From assembly GCF_050948175.1 (NCBI RefSeq), contig NW_027490252.1, forward strand, positions 558,001-622,000: 64,000 nucleotides of DNA, written 5' to 3'. Position numbers and translations under genes: made by a program. Shown here piece after piece: positions 36,992-49,344 of the stretch; position 1 is the stretch's first letter; each line of letters opens with the position of its first letter. The notes beneath the pieces are model-generated. The model searched no databases and was not told the DNA's origin. It saw only the letters and a list, made by a program, of their open reading frames with translations. Origin of the DNA: Xylocopa sonorina (taxonomy: Eukaryota > Arthropoda > Insecta > Hymenoptera > Apidae).

Positions 36992-38262
36992 CGCAATGGA
37001 TATTTTATCATATCATGAAACATAGAAATGAGATGCGACATCTCGTTTTAAGAAGTATTAGAACTCTCTTACTACGATACGTAGGCATCTGCAAACCCTA
37101 TTTCCTAGCATGGAAGTGTCGCATTTACATTCCATTGAAGTGAATACGAGGTATGCATGACACTTCGCAATGAATATTATATCTTATCAAGACTCATAGA
37201 GGAAATATGCGATATCGCGTTTTAAGAAGCATTATAACTCTACTTTTACGATACGTAGACATCTGCAAACAATATTTCCTAGCAAGGAAGCGTCGCATTT
37301 ACAATCTTTTGAAGTGAATACGAGGTATACATAACACTCCACAATGAATATTATATCTTATCACGAAACATAGAAATGAAATGCGACTTCTCATTTTAAG
37401 AAGCATTAGAACTCTATTGCTATGATACGTAGACATCTGCAAACGCTATTTCCTAGCATGCAAGTGTCGCATTTACATTCTTTTGAAGTGAATATGAGGT
37501 AAACATGACGCTTCGCAATGAATATTATATCTTATCAAGACTCATAGAGGAAATATGCGATATCGCGTTTTAAGAAGCATTATAACTCTACTTTTACGAT
37601 ACGTAGACATCTGCAAACAATATTTCCTAGCAAGGAAGCGTCGCATTTACAATCTTTTGAAGTGAATACGAGGTATACATAACACTCCACAATGAATATT
37701 ATATCTTATCACGAAACATAGAAATGAAATGCGACTTCTCATTTTAAGAAGCATTAGAACTCTATTGCTACGATACGTAGACATCTGCAAACGCTATTTC
37801 CTAGCATGCAAGTGTCGCATCTACATTCTTTTGAAGTGAATACGAGGTATACATGACACTTCGCAATGAATATTATATCTTATCATAAAACATAGAAGTG
37901 AGATGCGATATCGCGTTTTAAGAATCATTAGAACTCTATTGTTTCGATACGTAGTCATCTGGAAACGCTATTTCCTAGCAAGGAAGTGTCGCACTTACGT
38001 CCCTTTGAAGTGAATACGAGGTATACATGACACCTCGCAATGAATATTATATCTGATCATGAAACATAGAAGTGAGATGCGACATCGCGTTTTGAGAAGC
38101 AGTAGAACCCTATTGCTTCGATACGTAGACATCTGCAAACTCTACTTCCTAGCAGGGAAGTGTCGCATTTACATTCATTTGAAGTGAATACGAGGTATAC
38201 ATGCCACTTCGCAATGAATATTATATCTTATCAAGAATCATAGATGATATATGCGAAATCGC
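36992..38262 (+). repeat. Duplicated 1.27-kb block (copy 2)
   Basis: This is the partner of 33165-34435, with the nested dimer kept (CAAGACTCATAG at 37188 and 37536). The few differences include GTAGGCATC against GTAGACATC near 37082, GTAAACATG against GTATACATG near 37499, and CATGCCACTTC against CATGACACTTC near 38201. The identity ends where GCGTTTTAAGAAGC faces GCGATTTAAGTAGC. Confidence 0.9.
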
Positions 38263-40149
38263 GTTTTAAGAAGCATTATAACTCTATTTTTACGATACGT
38301 AGACATCTGCAAACAATATTTCCTAGCAAGGAAGTGTCGCATTTACAATCTTTTGAAGTGAATACGAGGAATACATGACACTTCGCAATGAATATTATAC
38401 CTTATCATGAAACATAGAAGAGAGATGCGATATCGCGTCTTAAGAAGCATTATAACTCTATGGCCTCGAAGCGGAGACATCTGCGAACGCTATTTCCTAG
38501 CATGGAAGTGTCGCACTTACATTCTTTTGAAGTGAATACGAGGTATACATGACACTTCGCAATGAATATTATATCTTATCATGAAACATAGAAGAGAGAT
38601 GTGATATCGCGATTTAAGAAGCATTAGAACTCTGTGGCCACGATGCGGAGACATCTGCAAACGCTATTTCCTGGCAAGCAATAGTCGCATTTACATTCAT
38701 TTGGAGTGAATACGAGGTATACATGACACTTCGCTATGAATATTATATCTTATCACGAAACATAGAAATGAGATGCGATATCGCGATTTAAGTAGCATTA
38801 AAACTCTATTGCTACGATACATAGACATCTGAATACGCTATTTCCTAGGAGGGAAGTGTTGCATTTACATTCGTTTGGAGAGAATACAAGGTATACATGA
38901 CACTTCGCAGTGAATATTATATCTTTTCATGAAACATAGAAGCGAGATGCGATATCGCGTTTTAAGAAGCTTTAGAACTCTATGGCCTCGATGCGGAGAC
39001 ATCTGCAATCGCTATTTCCTAGCATGGAAGTGTCGCACTTACATTCTTTTGATGTGAATACGAGGTATACATGACACTTCGCAATGAATATTATATCTTA
39101 TCTCGAAACATGTAAATGAGGTGTCATATCGTGATTTAAGTAGCATTAGAACGCTATTGCTACGATACGTAGACATCTGCAATCGCTACTTCCTAGCAAG
39201 CAATAGTCGCATTTACATTCCTTTGAAATGTATACAAGGTATATATGACCATTCGCAATGAATATTATATCTTATCATGAAACATAGAAGTGAGATGCGA
39301 TATCGCGTTTTAAGAAGCATTAGAACTCTATTGCTACGATACGTAGACATCTGCAAACGCTATTTCCTAGCATGCAAGTGTCGCATTTACATTCTTTTGA
39401 AGTGACTACGAGGTATACATGACACTTCGCAATGAATATTATTTCTTATCATGAAACATAGAAATGAGTTGCGATATCGCGTTATAAGAGTCATTAGAAC
39501 TCTATTGTTTCCACGCGTAGTCATCTGGAAACGCTATTTCCTAGCAAGGAAGTGCCGCACTTACATCCCTTTGAAGTGAATACGAGGTATACATGACACT
39601 TCGCAATGAATATTATATCTGATCATGAAACATAGAAATGAGATGCGACATCGCATTTTGAGAAGCAGTAGAACCCTATTGCTTCGATACGTAGACATCT
39701 GCAAACTCTACTTCCTAGCAGGGAAGTGTCGCATTTACATTCATTTGAAGTGAATACGAGGTATACATGACACTTCGCAATGAATATAATACCTTATCAT
39801 GAAACATAGAAGTGAGATGCGATTTCGCATTTTAAGAAGCATTAGAACACTATTGCTACGATACGTAGACATCTGCAAACGCTATTTCCTAGCATGGAAG
39901 TGTCGCATTTACATTCTTTTGAAGTGAATACGAGGTATACATAACACTCTACAATGAATATTATATGTTATCACGAAACATAGAAGTGAGATGCGATATC
40001 GCGATTTACGAAGCGCTAGAACTATATTACTACGATGCGTAGACATCTGGAAATGTTATTTCCTAGCAAGGAAGTGTCGCATTTACATTCTTTTGAAGCG
40101 AATACGAGGTATACATGACAATTCGCAATGAATATTATATTTTATCATG
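38263..40149 (+). repeat. Mixed monomers, with the third copy of a two-monomer cassette
   Basis: Monomers with CTCGATGCGGAGACATCTGC-like anchors occur at about 38.47, 38.64 and 38.99 kb. A two-monomer cassette (GTAGTCATCTGG, then AGCAGTAGAACCCTATTGC and CTAGCAGGGAAGTG) lies at 39475-39782, exactly 1566 bp after its copy at 37.9-38.2 kb. No gene is present. Confidence 0.84.
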
Positions 40150-43100
40150 AAACATAGGAATGAGGTGCTATATTGCGTTTTGAGAAGCATTAGAACTCTA
40201 TTGCTAATATACGTAGACATCTGCAAACTCTATTTCCTACCATGGAAATGTCGCACTTACATTCCACTGAAGTGAATACGAGGTATACATAACATTACAC
40301 AATGAATATTATATCTTATTACGAAACATAGAAATGAAATACGACATCTCGTATTCAGAAGCATAAGTACTCTATTGCTGTGATACGTAGACATCTGCAA
40401 ACGCTATTTCCTAGCATGGAAGTGTCGCATTTACATTCTTTTGAAGTGAATACGAGGTATACATGACACTTCGCAATGAATATTATATCTTATCAAGAAA
40501 CATAAAGGAAATACGCGATATCGCGTTTCAAGAAGCAATAGAACTCTATTTTTACGATACGTAGACATCTGCAAACAATATTTCCTAGCAGGGAAGTGTC
40601 GCATTTACAATATTTTGAAGTGAATACTAGGTATACATAACACTCCACAATGAATCTTATATCTTATCACGAAACATAGAAATGAAATGCATCATCTCGT
40701 TTTAAGGAGCATTAGAACTCCATTCTTACGATACGTGGTCATCTGGAAACGCTATATCCTAGCAAGGAAGTGTCGCTTTTACATTCTTTTGAAGAGAATA
40801 CGAGGTATACATGACACTTCGCAATGAATATTATACCTTATCTCGAAACGTAGAAGTGAGATGCGACATCTCGTTTTAAGAAGTATTAGAACTCTGTTGC
40901 TACGATACGTAGACAGCTGCAAACGCTATTTCCAAGCATGGAAGTGTCGCATTTACATTCTTTTGAAGTGAATACGAGGTACACATGACACTTCGCAATG
41001 GATATTATATCTTATCATGAAACATAGTAGTGAGATGCGATATCGCGTTTTAAGAAGCATTAGAACTCTATTGCTACGATACGTAGACATCTGCAAACGC
41101 TATTTCCTAGCATGGAAGTGTCGCATTTACATTCTTTTGATGTGAATACGAGGTATACATGTCACTTCGCAATGAATATTATATCTTATCATGAAACATA
41201 GAAGTGAGATGCGATATCGCGTTTTAAGAATCACTAGAACTCTCTTTTTTTCGGCACGTAGTCATCTGGAAACGCTATATCCTAGCAAGGAAGTGTCGCA
41301 CTTACATCCCTTTGAAGTGAATACGAGGTATACATGACACTTCGCAATGAATATTATATCTCATCATGAAACATGGAAATGAGATGCGACATCGCGTTTT
41401 GAGAAGCAGTAGAACCCTATCGCTACGATACGTAGACATCTGCAAACAATATTTCCTAGCAAGGAAGTGTCGCATTTACAACCTTTAGAAGTGAATACGA
41501 GGTGTACATAACACTCCACAATGAATATTATATCTTATCACGAAACATAGAAATGAAATGCGACATCTCGTTTTAAAGAGCTTTAGAACTCCATTCTTAT
41601 GATACGTGGTCATCTGGAAACTCTATTTCCTAGCAAGGAAGTGTCGCTTTTACATTCTTTGAAGAGAATACGAGGTATACATGACACTTCGCAATGAATA
41701 TTATATCTCATCTCGAAACATAGAAGTGAGATGTTATATCGCGTTTTAAGTAGCATTAGAACTCTATTGCTACGATTCGTAGACATCTGCAAACGCTATT
41801 TCCTAGGAAGGAAGTTTCGCATTTACATTCTTTTGAAGTGAATACGAGGTATACATAACACCCCGCTATGAATATTATATCTTATCACGAAACATAGAAA
41901 TGAAATGCGGCATCTCGTTTTAAGAAGCATTAGAACTCTATTGCTAGCATACGTAGACATCTGCAAACGCTATTTCCTAGCATGGAAGTGTCTTATTTAC
42001 ATTCTTTTGAAGTGAATACGAGCTATACATGACACTTCGCAATGAATATTCTATCTTATCATGAAACATAGGAATGAGGTGCTATATTGCGTTTTGAGAA
42101 GCATTAGAACTCTATTGCTAATATACGTAGACATCTGCAGACCCTATTTCCTACCATGGAAATGTCGCACTTACATTCCATTGAAGTAAATACGAGGTAT
42201 ACATAACATTACACAATGAATATAATATCTTATTACGAAACATAGAAATGAAATACGACATCTCGTTTTCAGAAGCATAAGTACTCTATTGCTGTGATAC
42301 GTAGACATCTGCATACGCTATTTCCTAGCATGGAAGTGTCGCATTTACATTCTTTTGAAGTGAATACGAGGTATACATGACACTTCGCAATGAATATTAT
42401 ATCTTATCAAGAAACATAGTGGAAATATGCGATATCGCGTTTTAAGAAGCATTATAACTCTACTTTTACGATACGTAGACATCTGCAAATAATATTTCCT
42501 AGCAAGGAAGTGTCGCATTTACAATCTTTTGAAGTGAATACGAGGTGTACATAACACTCCACAATGAATATTAAATCTTATCACGAAACATAGAAATGAA
42601 ATGCGACATCTCGTTTTAAGGAGCATTAGAACTCCATTCTTATGTTACGTGGTCATCTGGAAACTCTATTTCCTAGCAAGGAAGTGTCGCTTTTACATTC
42701 TTTTGAAGAGAATACGAGGTATACATGACACTTCGCAATGAATATTATATCTTATCTCGAAACATAGAAGTGAGATGTTATATCGCGTTTTAAGAAGCAT
42801 TAGAACTCTACTTTTACGATACGTAGACATCTGCAAACAATATTTCCTAGCAAGGATGTGTCGCATTTACAGTCTTTTGAAGTGAATACGAGGTATACAT
42901 GACACTTCGCAATGAATATTATGTTTTATCATGAAACATAGCAGTGAGATGCGATATCGCGATTTAAGAAGCATTAGAACCCTATTGCTACGATGCGTAG
43001 ACATCTGCATATGTAATTTCCTAGCAAGCAAGTGTCGCATTAACATCCTTTGAAGTGAATACGAGGTATGCATAACATTCCACAATGAATATTATATCTT

Positions 43101-43200
43101 ATTACGAAACATAGAAATGAAATGCTACTTCTCATTTTAAGAAGCATTAGAACTCTATTGCTACGATACGTAGACATCTGCAAACGCTATTTCCTAGCAT
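40150..43200 (+). repeat. Eleven-monomer repeat, 1914-bp period, with a 6-monomer echo
   Basis: From 40151 to about 40850 the sequence matches 42065 to about 42770 at 11 x 174 bp. Markers are GCTATATTGCG, CCTACCATGGAAATG, GCATAAGTACTC, CAAGAAACATA with GGAAATA, and CATTCTTACG or CATTCTTATG with GTGGTCATCTGG. A second match joins 41430-41770 to 42473-42814 at 6 x 174 minus 1. Single-base indels lie at about 41245 (gain in a T run), 41660 and 43048 (losses). Confidence 0.86.
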
Positions 43201-45370
43201 GGAAGTGTCGCATTTACATTCTTTTGAAGTGAATACGAGGTATACATATCATTGCACAATGGATATTATATCATATCATGAAACATAGAAGTGAGATGCG
43301 ATATCGCGTTTTAAGAAGCATTAGAACTCTATTGCTACGATACGTAGACATCTGCAAACGCTATTTCCTAGCATGGAAGTGTCGCATTTACATTCATTTG
43401 AAGTGAATACGAGGTATATATAACACTTCGCAATGAATATTATATCTTATCTCGGAACATAGAAGTGATATGCGACATCTCGTTTTAAGAAGCATTAGAA
43501 CTCCGTTGCTACGATACGCAGACATCTGCAAACGCTATTTCCTAGCATGGAAGTGTCGCATTTACATTCATTTGAAGTGAATACGAGGTATACATAACAT
43601 TACACAATGAATATTATATCTTATTACGAAACATAGAAATGAAATACGACATCTCGTTTTAAGAAGCATTAGTACCCTATTTTTACGATACGTCGACATC
43701 TGCAAACAATATTTCCTAGCAAGGGAGTGTCGCATTTACAATCTTTTGAAGCGAATACGAGGTATACATAACACTCCACAATGAATATTATATCTTATCA
43801 TGAAACATAGGAATTAGGTGCTATATCGAGTTTTGAGAAGCATTAGTTCTCCATTCCTACGATACGTGGTCATCTGGAAACGCTATGTCCTAGCAAGGAA
43901 GTGTCGCATTTACATTCTTTTGAAGTGAATACGAGGTATACATGACACCTCGCAATGAATATTATATCTTATCTCGAAACATAGAAGTGAGATGCGATAT
44001 CGCGATTTAAGAAGCGCTAGAACTCTATTGCTACGATCCGTAGACATCTGCAAATGTTATTTCCTAGCGAGGAAGTGTGGCATTTACATTCTTTTGAAGT
44101 GAAAACGAGGTATACATAACACTCCACAATGAATATTATATCTTATCATGAAACATAGGAATGAGGTGCTATATCGCGTTTTGAGAAGCATTAGAACTCT
44201 ATTGCTAATATACGTAGACATCTGCAAACTTTATTTCCTAGCAAGGACATGTCGCACTTACATTCCACTGAAGTGAATACGAGGTATACATAACATTGCA
44301 CAATGAATATTATATCTTATTACGAAACATAGAAATGAAATACGACATCTCGTTTTAAGAAGCATATGTACTCTATTGCTGTGATACGTAGACATCTGCA
44401 TACAATATTTCCTAGCAAGGAAGTGTCGCATTTACATTCTTCTGAAGTGAAATCGAGGTATACATGACACTTCGCAATGAATATTATATCTTATCATGAA
44501 ACATAGAAGTGAGATGCGATATCGCGTTTTAAGAAGCATTAGAACCCTATTGCTACGATACGTAGACATCTGCAAAAGCTACTTCCTAGCATGGAAGTGT
44601 CGCATTTACATGCTTTTGAAGTGAATACGAGGTATACATGACACTCCACAATGAATATTATATCTTATTACTAAACATAGATATGAAATACGACATCTCG
44701 TTTTAAGAAGCATTAGTACTCTATTGCTACGATACGTAGACATCTGCAAACGCTGTTTCCTAGCACGGAAGTGTCGCATTTACATTCGTTTGAAGTGAAT
44801 ACGAGGTGTACATAACACTCTACCATGTATATTATATCTTATCACGAAACATAGGTGTGACATGCGATATCTCGGTTTAAGAAGCGCTAGAAATCTATTG
44901 CTACGATGCGTAGACATCTGGAAATGTTATTTCCTAGCAAGGAAGTGTCGCATTTACATTCTTTTGAAGTGAATTCGAGGTATACATAACACTCCACAAT
45001 GAATATTATACCCTATCACGAAACATAGAAATGAAAAGCGGCATCTCGTTTTGAGACGCATTAGAACTCTATCGCTACGATACGTAGACATCTGCAAACG
45101 CTATTTCCTAGCATGGAAGTTTCGCATTTACATTCTTTTGAAGTGAATACGAGGTATACATGACACTTCGCAATGAATATTACATCTTATCATGAAACAT
45201 AGAAGTGAGATGCGATATCGCGTTTTAGGAAGCAATAGAACTCTATCGCTACGATACGTAGACGTCTGCAAACGCTATTTCCTAGCATGGAAGTGTCGCA
45301 GTTACATTCTTTTGAAGTGAATACGAGGTATACATGACACATCGCAATGAATATTATATCTTATCATGAA
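43201..45370 (+). repeat. Unordered young monomers
   Basis: Monomers of the GAAGTGAGATGCG, GGAATGAGGTGC and AACATTACACAATG types occur in irregular order. The marker pair lies at about 44.17-44.47 kb. Spacing is exactly 174 bp throughout (for example anchors 43170 and 44040, then 45780). No gene is present. Confidence 0.84.
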
Positions 45371-46936
45371 ACACAGGAATGAGGTGCTATATCGCGTTTT
45401 GAGAAGCATTAGAACTCTATTGCTAATATGCGTAGACATCTGCAAACTCTATTTCCTAGCATGGACATGTGACACTTACATTCCACTGATGTGAATACGA
45501 GGTATACATAACATTACACAATGAGTATTATATCTTATTACGAAACATAGAAATGAAATACGACATCTCGTTTTAAGAAGCATTATTACTCTATTGCTGT
45601 GATACGTAGACATCTGCAAACAATATTTCCTAGCAAGGAAGTGTCATATTTACATTCTTTTGAAGTGAATACGAGGTATACATGACACTTCGCAATGAAT
45701 ATTATATCTTTTCATGAAACATAGCAGTGAGATGCGATATCGCGTTTTAAGAAGCATTAGAAATCAATTGCTACGATACGTAGACATCTGCAAACGCTAT
45801 TTCCTAGCATGGAAGTGTCGCATTTACATTCATTTGAAGTGAATACGAGGTATACATGACACTTCGCAATGAATATTATACCTTATCATGAAACATAGAA
45901 GGGAGATGCGATATCGCGTTTTAGGAAGCATTGGAACTCTATAGCTGCGATACGTAGACATCTGCAAACGCTATTTCCTAGCATGGAAGTGTCGCATTTA
46001 CATTCATTTGAAGTGAATACGAGGTATACATGACACTTCGCAATGAATATTATACCTTATCATGAAACATAGTAGGGAGATGCGATATCGCGTTTTAGGA
46101 AGCATTGGAACTCTATAGCTGCGATACGTAGACATCTGCAAACGCTATTTCCTAGCATGGAAGTGTCGCATTTACATTCTTTTGATGTGAATACGAGATA
46201 TACATGACACTTCGCAATGAATATTATATCTTATCATGAAACATAGGAATGAGGTGCTATATCGCGTTTTGAGAAGCATTAGAACTCTATTGCTACGATA
46301 CGTAGACATCTGAAAAGGCTATTCCCTAGCATGGAAGGGTCGCATTTACATTCTTTTGAAGTGAGTACGAGGTATACATATCACTCCATAATGAATATTA
46401 TATCTTATCATGAAACATAGCAGTGAGATGCGATATCGCGTTTTAAGAAGCATTAGAACTCTATTGCTACGATACGTAGACATCTGCAAACGCTACTTCC
46501 TAGCACGGAAGTGTCGCATTTACATTCATTTGAAGTGAATACGAGGTATACATGACACTTCGCAATGAATATTATACCTTATCATGAAACATAGATGGGA
46601 GATGCGATATCGCGTTTTAGGAAGCATTGGAACTCTATAGCTGCGATACGTAGACATCTGCAAACGCTATTTCCTAGCATGGAAGTGTCGCATTTACATT
46701 CTTTTGATGTGAATACGAGATATACATGACACTTCGCAATGAATATTATATCTTATCATGAAACATAGGAATGAGGTGCTATATCGCGTTTTGAGAAGCA
46801 TTAGAGCACTATTGCTACGACACGTAGACATCTGCAAACGCTATTTCCTAGCATGGAAGTGTCGCATTTACATTCTTTTGAAGTGAATACGAGGTATACA
46901 TGACACTTCGCAATGAATATTATATCTTATCATGAA
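45371..46936 (+). repeat. Higher-order repeat unit A, nine monomers, 1566 bp
   Basis: The unit starts at ACACAGGAATGAGGTGC and runs 9 x 174 bp to the next ACACAGGAAT at 46937. The order is the marker pair (CTAATATGCG, then GACATCTCG with CTGTGATACG), a CAGTGAGATGCG monomer, two nearly identical GGGAGATGCG...CTATAGCTGCG monomers, a GGAATGAGGTGC monomer, an AAAAGGCTATTCCCT monomer, another CTATAGCTGCG monomer and another GGAATGAGGTGC monomer. This is the clearest higher-order repeat in the window. Confidence 0.93.
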
Positions 46937-48328
46937 ACACAGGAATGAGGTGCTATATCGCGTTTTGAGAAGCATTAGAATTCTATTGCTAATATGCGTA
47001 GACATCTGCAAACTCTATTTCCTAGCATGGACATGTGGCACTTACATTCCACTGATGTGAATACGAGGTATACATAACATTACACAATGAGTATTATATC
47101 TTATTACGAAACATAGAAATGAAATACGACATCTCGTTTTAAGAAGCATTATTACTCTATTGCTGTGATACGTAGACATCTGCAAACAATATTTCCTAGC
47201 AAGGAAGTGTCATATTTACATTCTTTTGAAGTGAATACGAGGTATACATGACACTTCGCAATGAATATTATATCTTTTCATGAAACATAGCAGTGAGGTG
47301 CGATATCGCGTTTTAAGAAGCATTAGAAATCTATTGCTACGATACGTAGACATCTGCAAACGCTATTTCCTAGCATGGAAGTGTCGCATTTACATTCATT
47401 TGAAGTGAATACGAGGTATACATGACACTTCGCAATGAATATTATACCTTATCATGAAACATAGTAGGGAGATGCGATATCGCGTTTTAGGAAGCATTGG
47501 AACTCTATAGCTGCGATACGTAGACATCTGCAAACGCTATTTCCTAGCATGGAAGTGTCGCATTTACATTCTTTTGATGTGAATACGAGATATACATGAC
47601 ACTTCGCAATGAATATTATTTCTTATCATGAAACATAGGAATGAGGTGCTATATCGCGTTTTGAGAAGCATTAGAACTCTATTGCTACGATACGTAGACA
47701 TCTGAAAAGGCTATTCCCTAGCATGGAAGGGTCACATTTACATTCTTTTGAAGTGAGTACGAGGTATACATATCACTCCATAATGAATATTATATCTTAT
47801 CATGAAACATAGCAGTGAGATGCGATATCGCGTTTTAAGAAGCATTTGAACTCTATTGCTACGATACGTAGACATCTGCAAACGCTATTTCCTAGCACGG
47901 AAGTGTCGCATTTACATTCATTTGAAGTGAATACGAGGTATACATGACACTTCGCAATGAATATTATACCTTATCATGTAACATAGAAGGGAGATGCGAT
48001 ATCGCGTTTTAGGAAGCATTGGAACTCTATAGCTGCGATACGTAGACATCTGCAAACGCTATTTCCTAGCATGGAAGTGTCGCATTTACATTCTTTTGAT
48101 GTGAATACGAGATATACATGACACTTCGCAATGAATATTATATCTTATCATGAAACATAGGAATGAGGTGCTATATCGCGTTTTGAGAAGCATTAGAACT
48201 CTATTGCTACGATACGTAGACATCTGCAAACGCTATTTCCTAGCATGGAAGTGTCGCATTTACATTCTTTTGAAGTGAATACGAGGTATACATGACACTT
48301 CGCAATGAATATTATATCTTATCATGAA
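46937..48328 (+). repeat. Higher-order repeat unit B, eight monomers, 1392 bp
   Basis: It follows unit A directly with the same monomer order and few mismatches (such as GTGAGGTGCG against GTGAGATGCG near 47294). It has only one of the two adjacent CTATAGCTGCG monomers found at about 45.8-46.16 kb in unit A, which accounts for the missing 174 bp. Confidence 0.93.
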
Positions 48329-48700
48329 ACACAGGAATGAGGTGCTATATCGCGTTTTGAGAAGCATTAGAATTCTATTGCTAATATGCGTAGACTTCTG
48401 CAAACTCTATTTCCTAGCATGGACATGTGGCACTTACATTCCACTGATGTGAATACGAGGTATACATAACATTACACAATGAGTATTATATCTTATTACG
48501 AAACATAGAAATGAAATACGACATCTCGTTTTAGGAAGCATTATTACTCTATTGCTGTGATACGTAGACATCTGCAAACAATATTTCCTAGCAAGGAAGT
48601 GTCATATTTACATTCTTTTGAAGTGAATACGAGGTATACATGACACTTCGCAATGAATAGTATATCTTTTCATGAAACATAGATGTGAGAGGCGATATCG
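48329..48700 (+). repeat. Higher-order repeat unit C, truncated
   Basis: A third copy begins at ACACAGGAATGAGG and repeats the marker pair (CTAATATGCG, CATGGACATGTGGCAC, GACATCTCG). It departs from units A and B near 48680, where ATAGATGTGAGAGGCG replaces ATAGCAGTGAG. Confidence 0.88.
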
Positions 48701-49344
48701 CGTTCTAAGAAGCATTAGAACTCTATTGCTGTTATACGTAGACATCTGCAAACTCTATTTCCTAGCAAGGAAATTTCGCACTTACATTCCACTGAAGTGA
48801 ATACGAGGTATACATAACATTACACAATGAATATTATATCTTATTACGAAACATAGAAGTGAAATACGACATCTCGTTTTAAGAAGCATTAGTACTCTAT
48901 TGCTGTGATACGTAGACATCTGCAAACAATATTTCCTAGCAAGGAAGTGTCGCATTTACATTCTTTTGAAGTGAATACGAGATATACATGACACTTCGCA
49001 ATGAATATTATACCTTATCATGAAACATAGAAGTGAGATGCAATATTGCGTTTTAAGGAGCATTAGAACTCTATTGCTACGATACGTAGACATCTGCAAA
49101 CGCTATTTCCTAGCATGGAAGTGTCTTATTTACGTTCTTTTGAAGTGAATACGAGGTATACATGACACTTCGCAATGAATATTATATCTTATCATGAAAC
49201 ATAGAAGTGAGATGCGATATCGCGTTCTAGGAAGCACTAGAACTCTATTGCTACGATACGTAGACATCTGCAAACACTATTTCCCAGGACGGAATGGTTG
49301 CATTTACATTCTTTTGAAGTGAGTACGAGGTATACATAACACTC
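48701..49344 (+). repeat. Short link of mixed young monomers
   Basis: Four monomers join the 46-48 kb higher-order repeat to the next block. They include another marker pair at 48.72-48.96 kb and a CTTATTTACGTTC monomer at about 49.1 kb. Nothing else is present. Confidence 0.83.
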
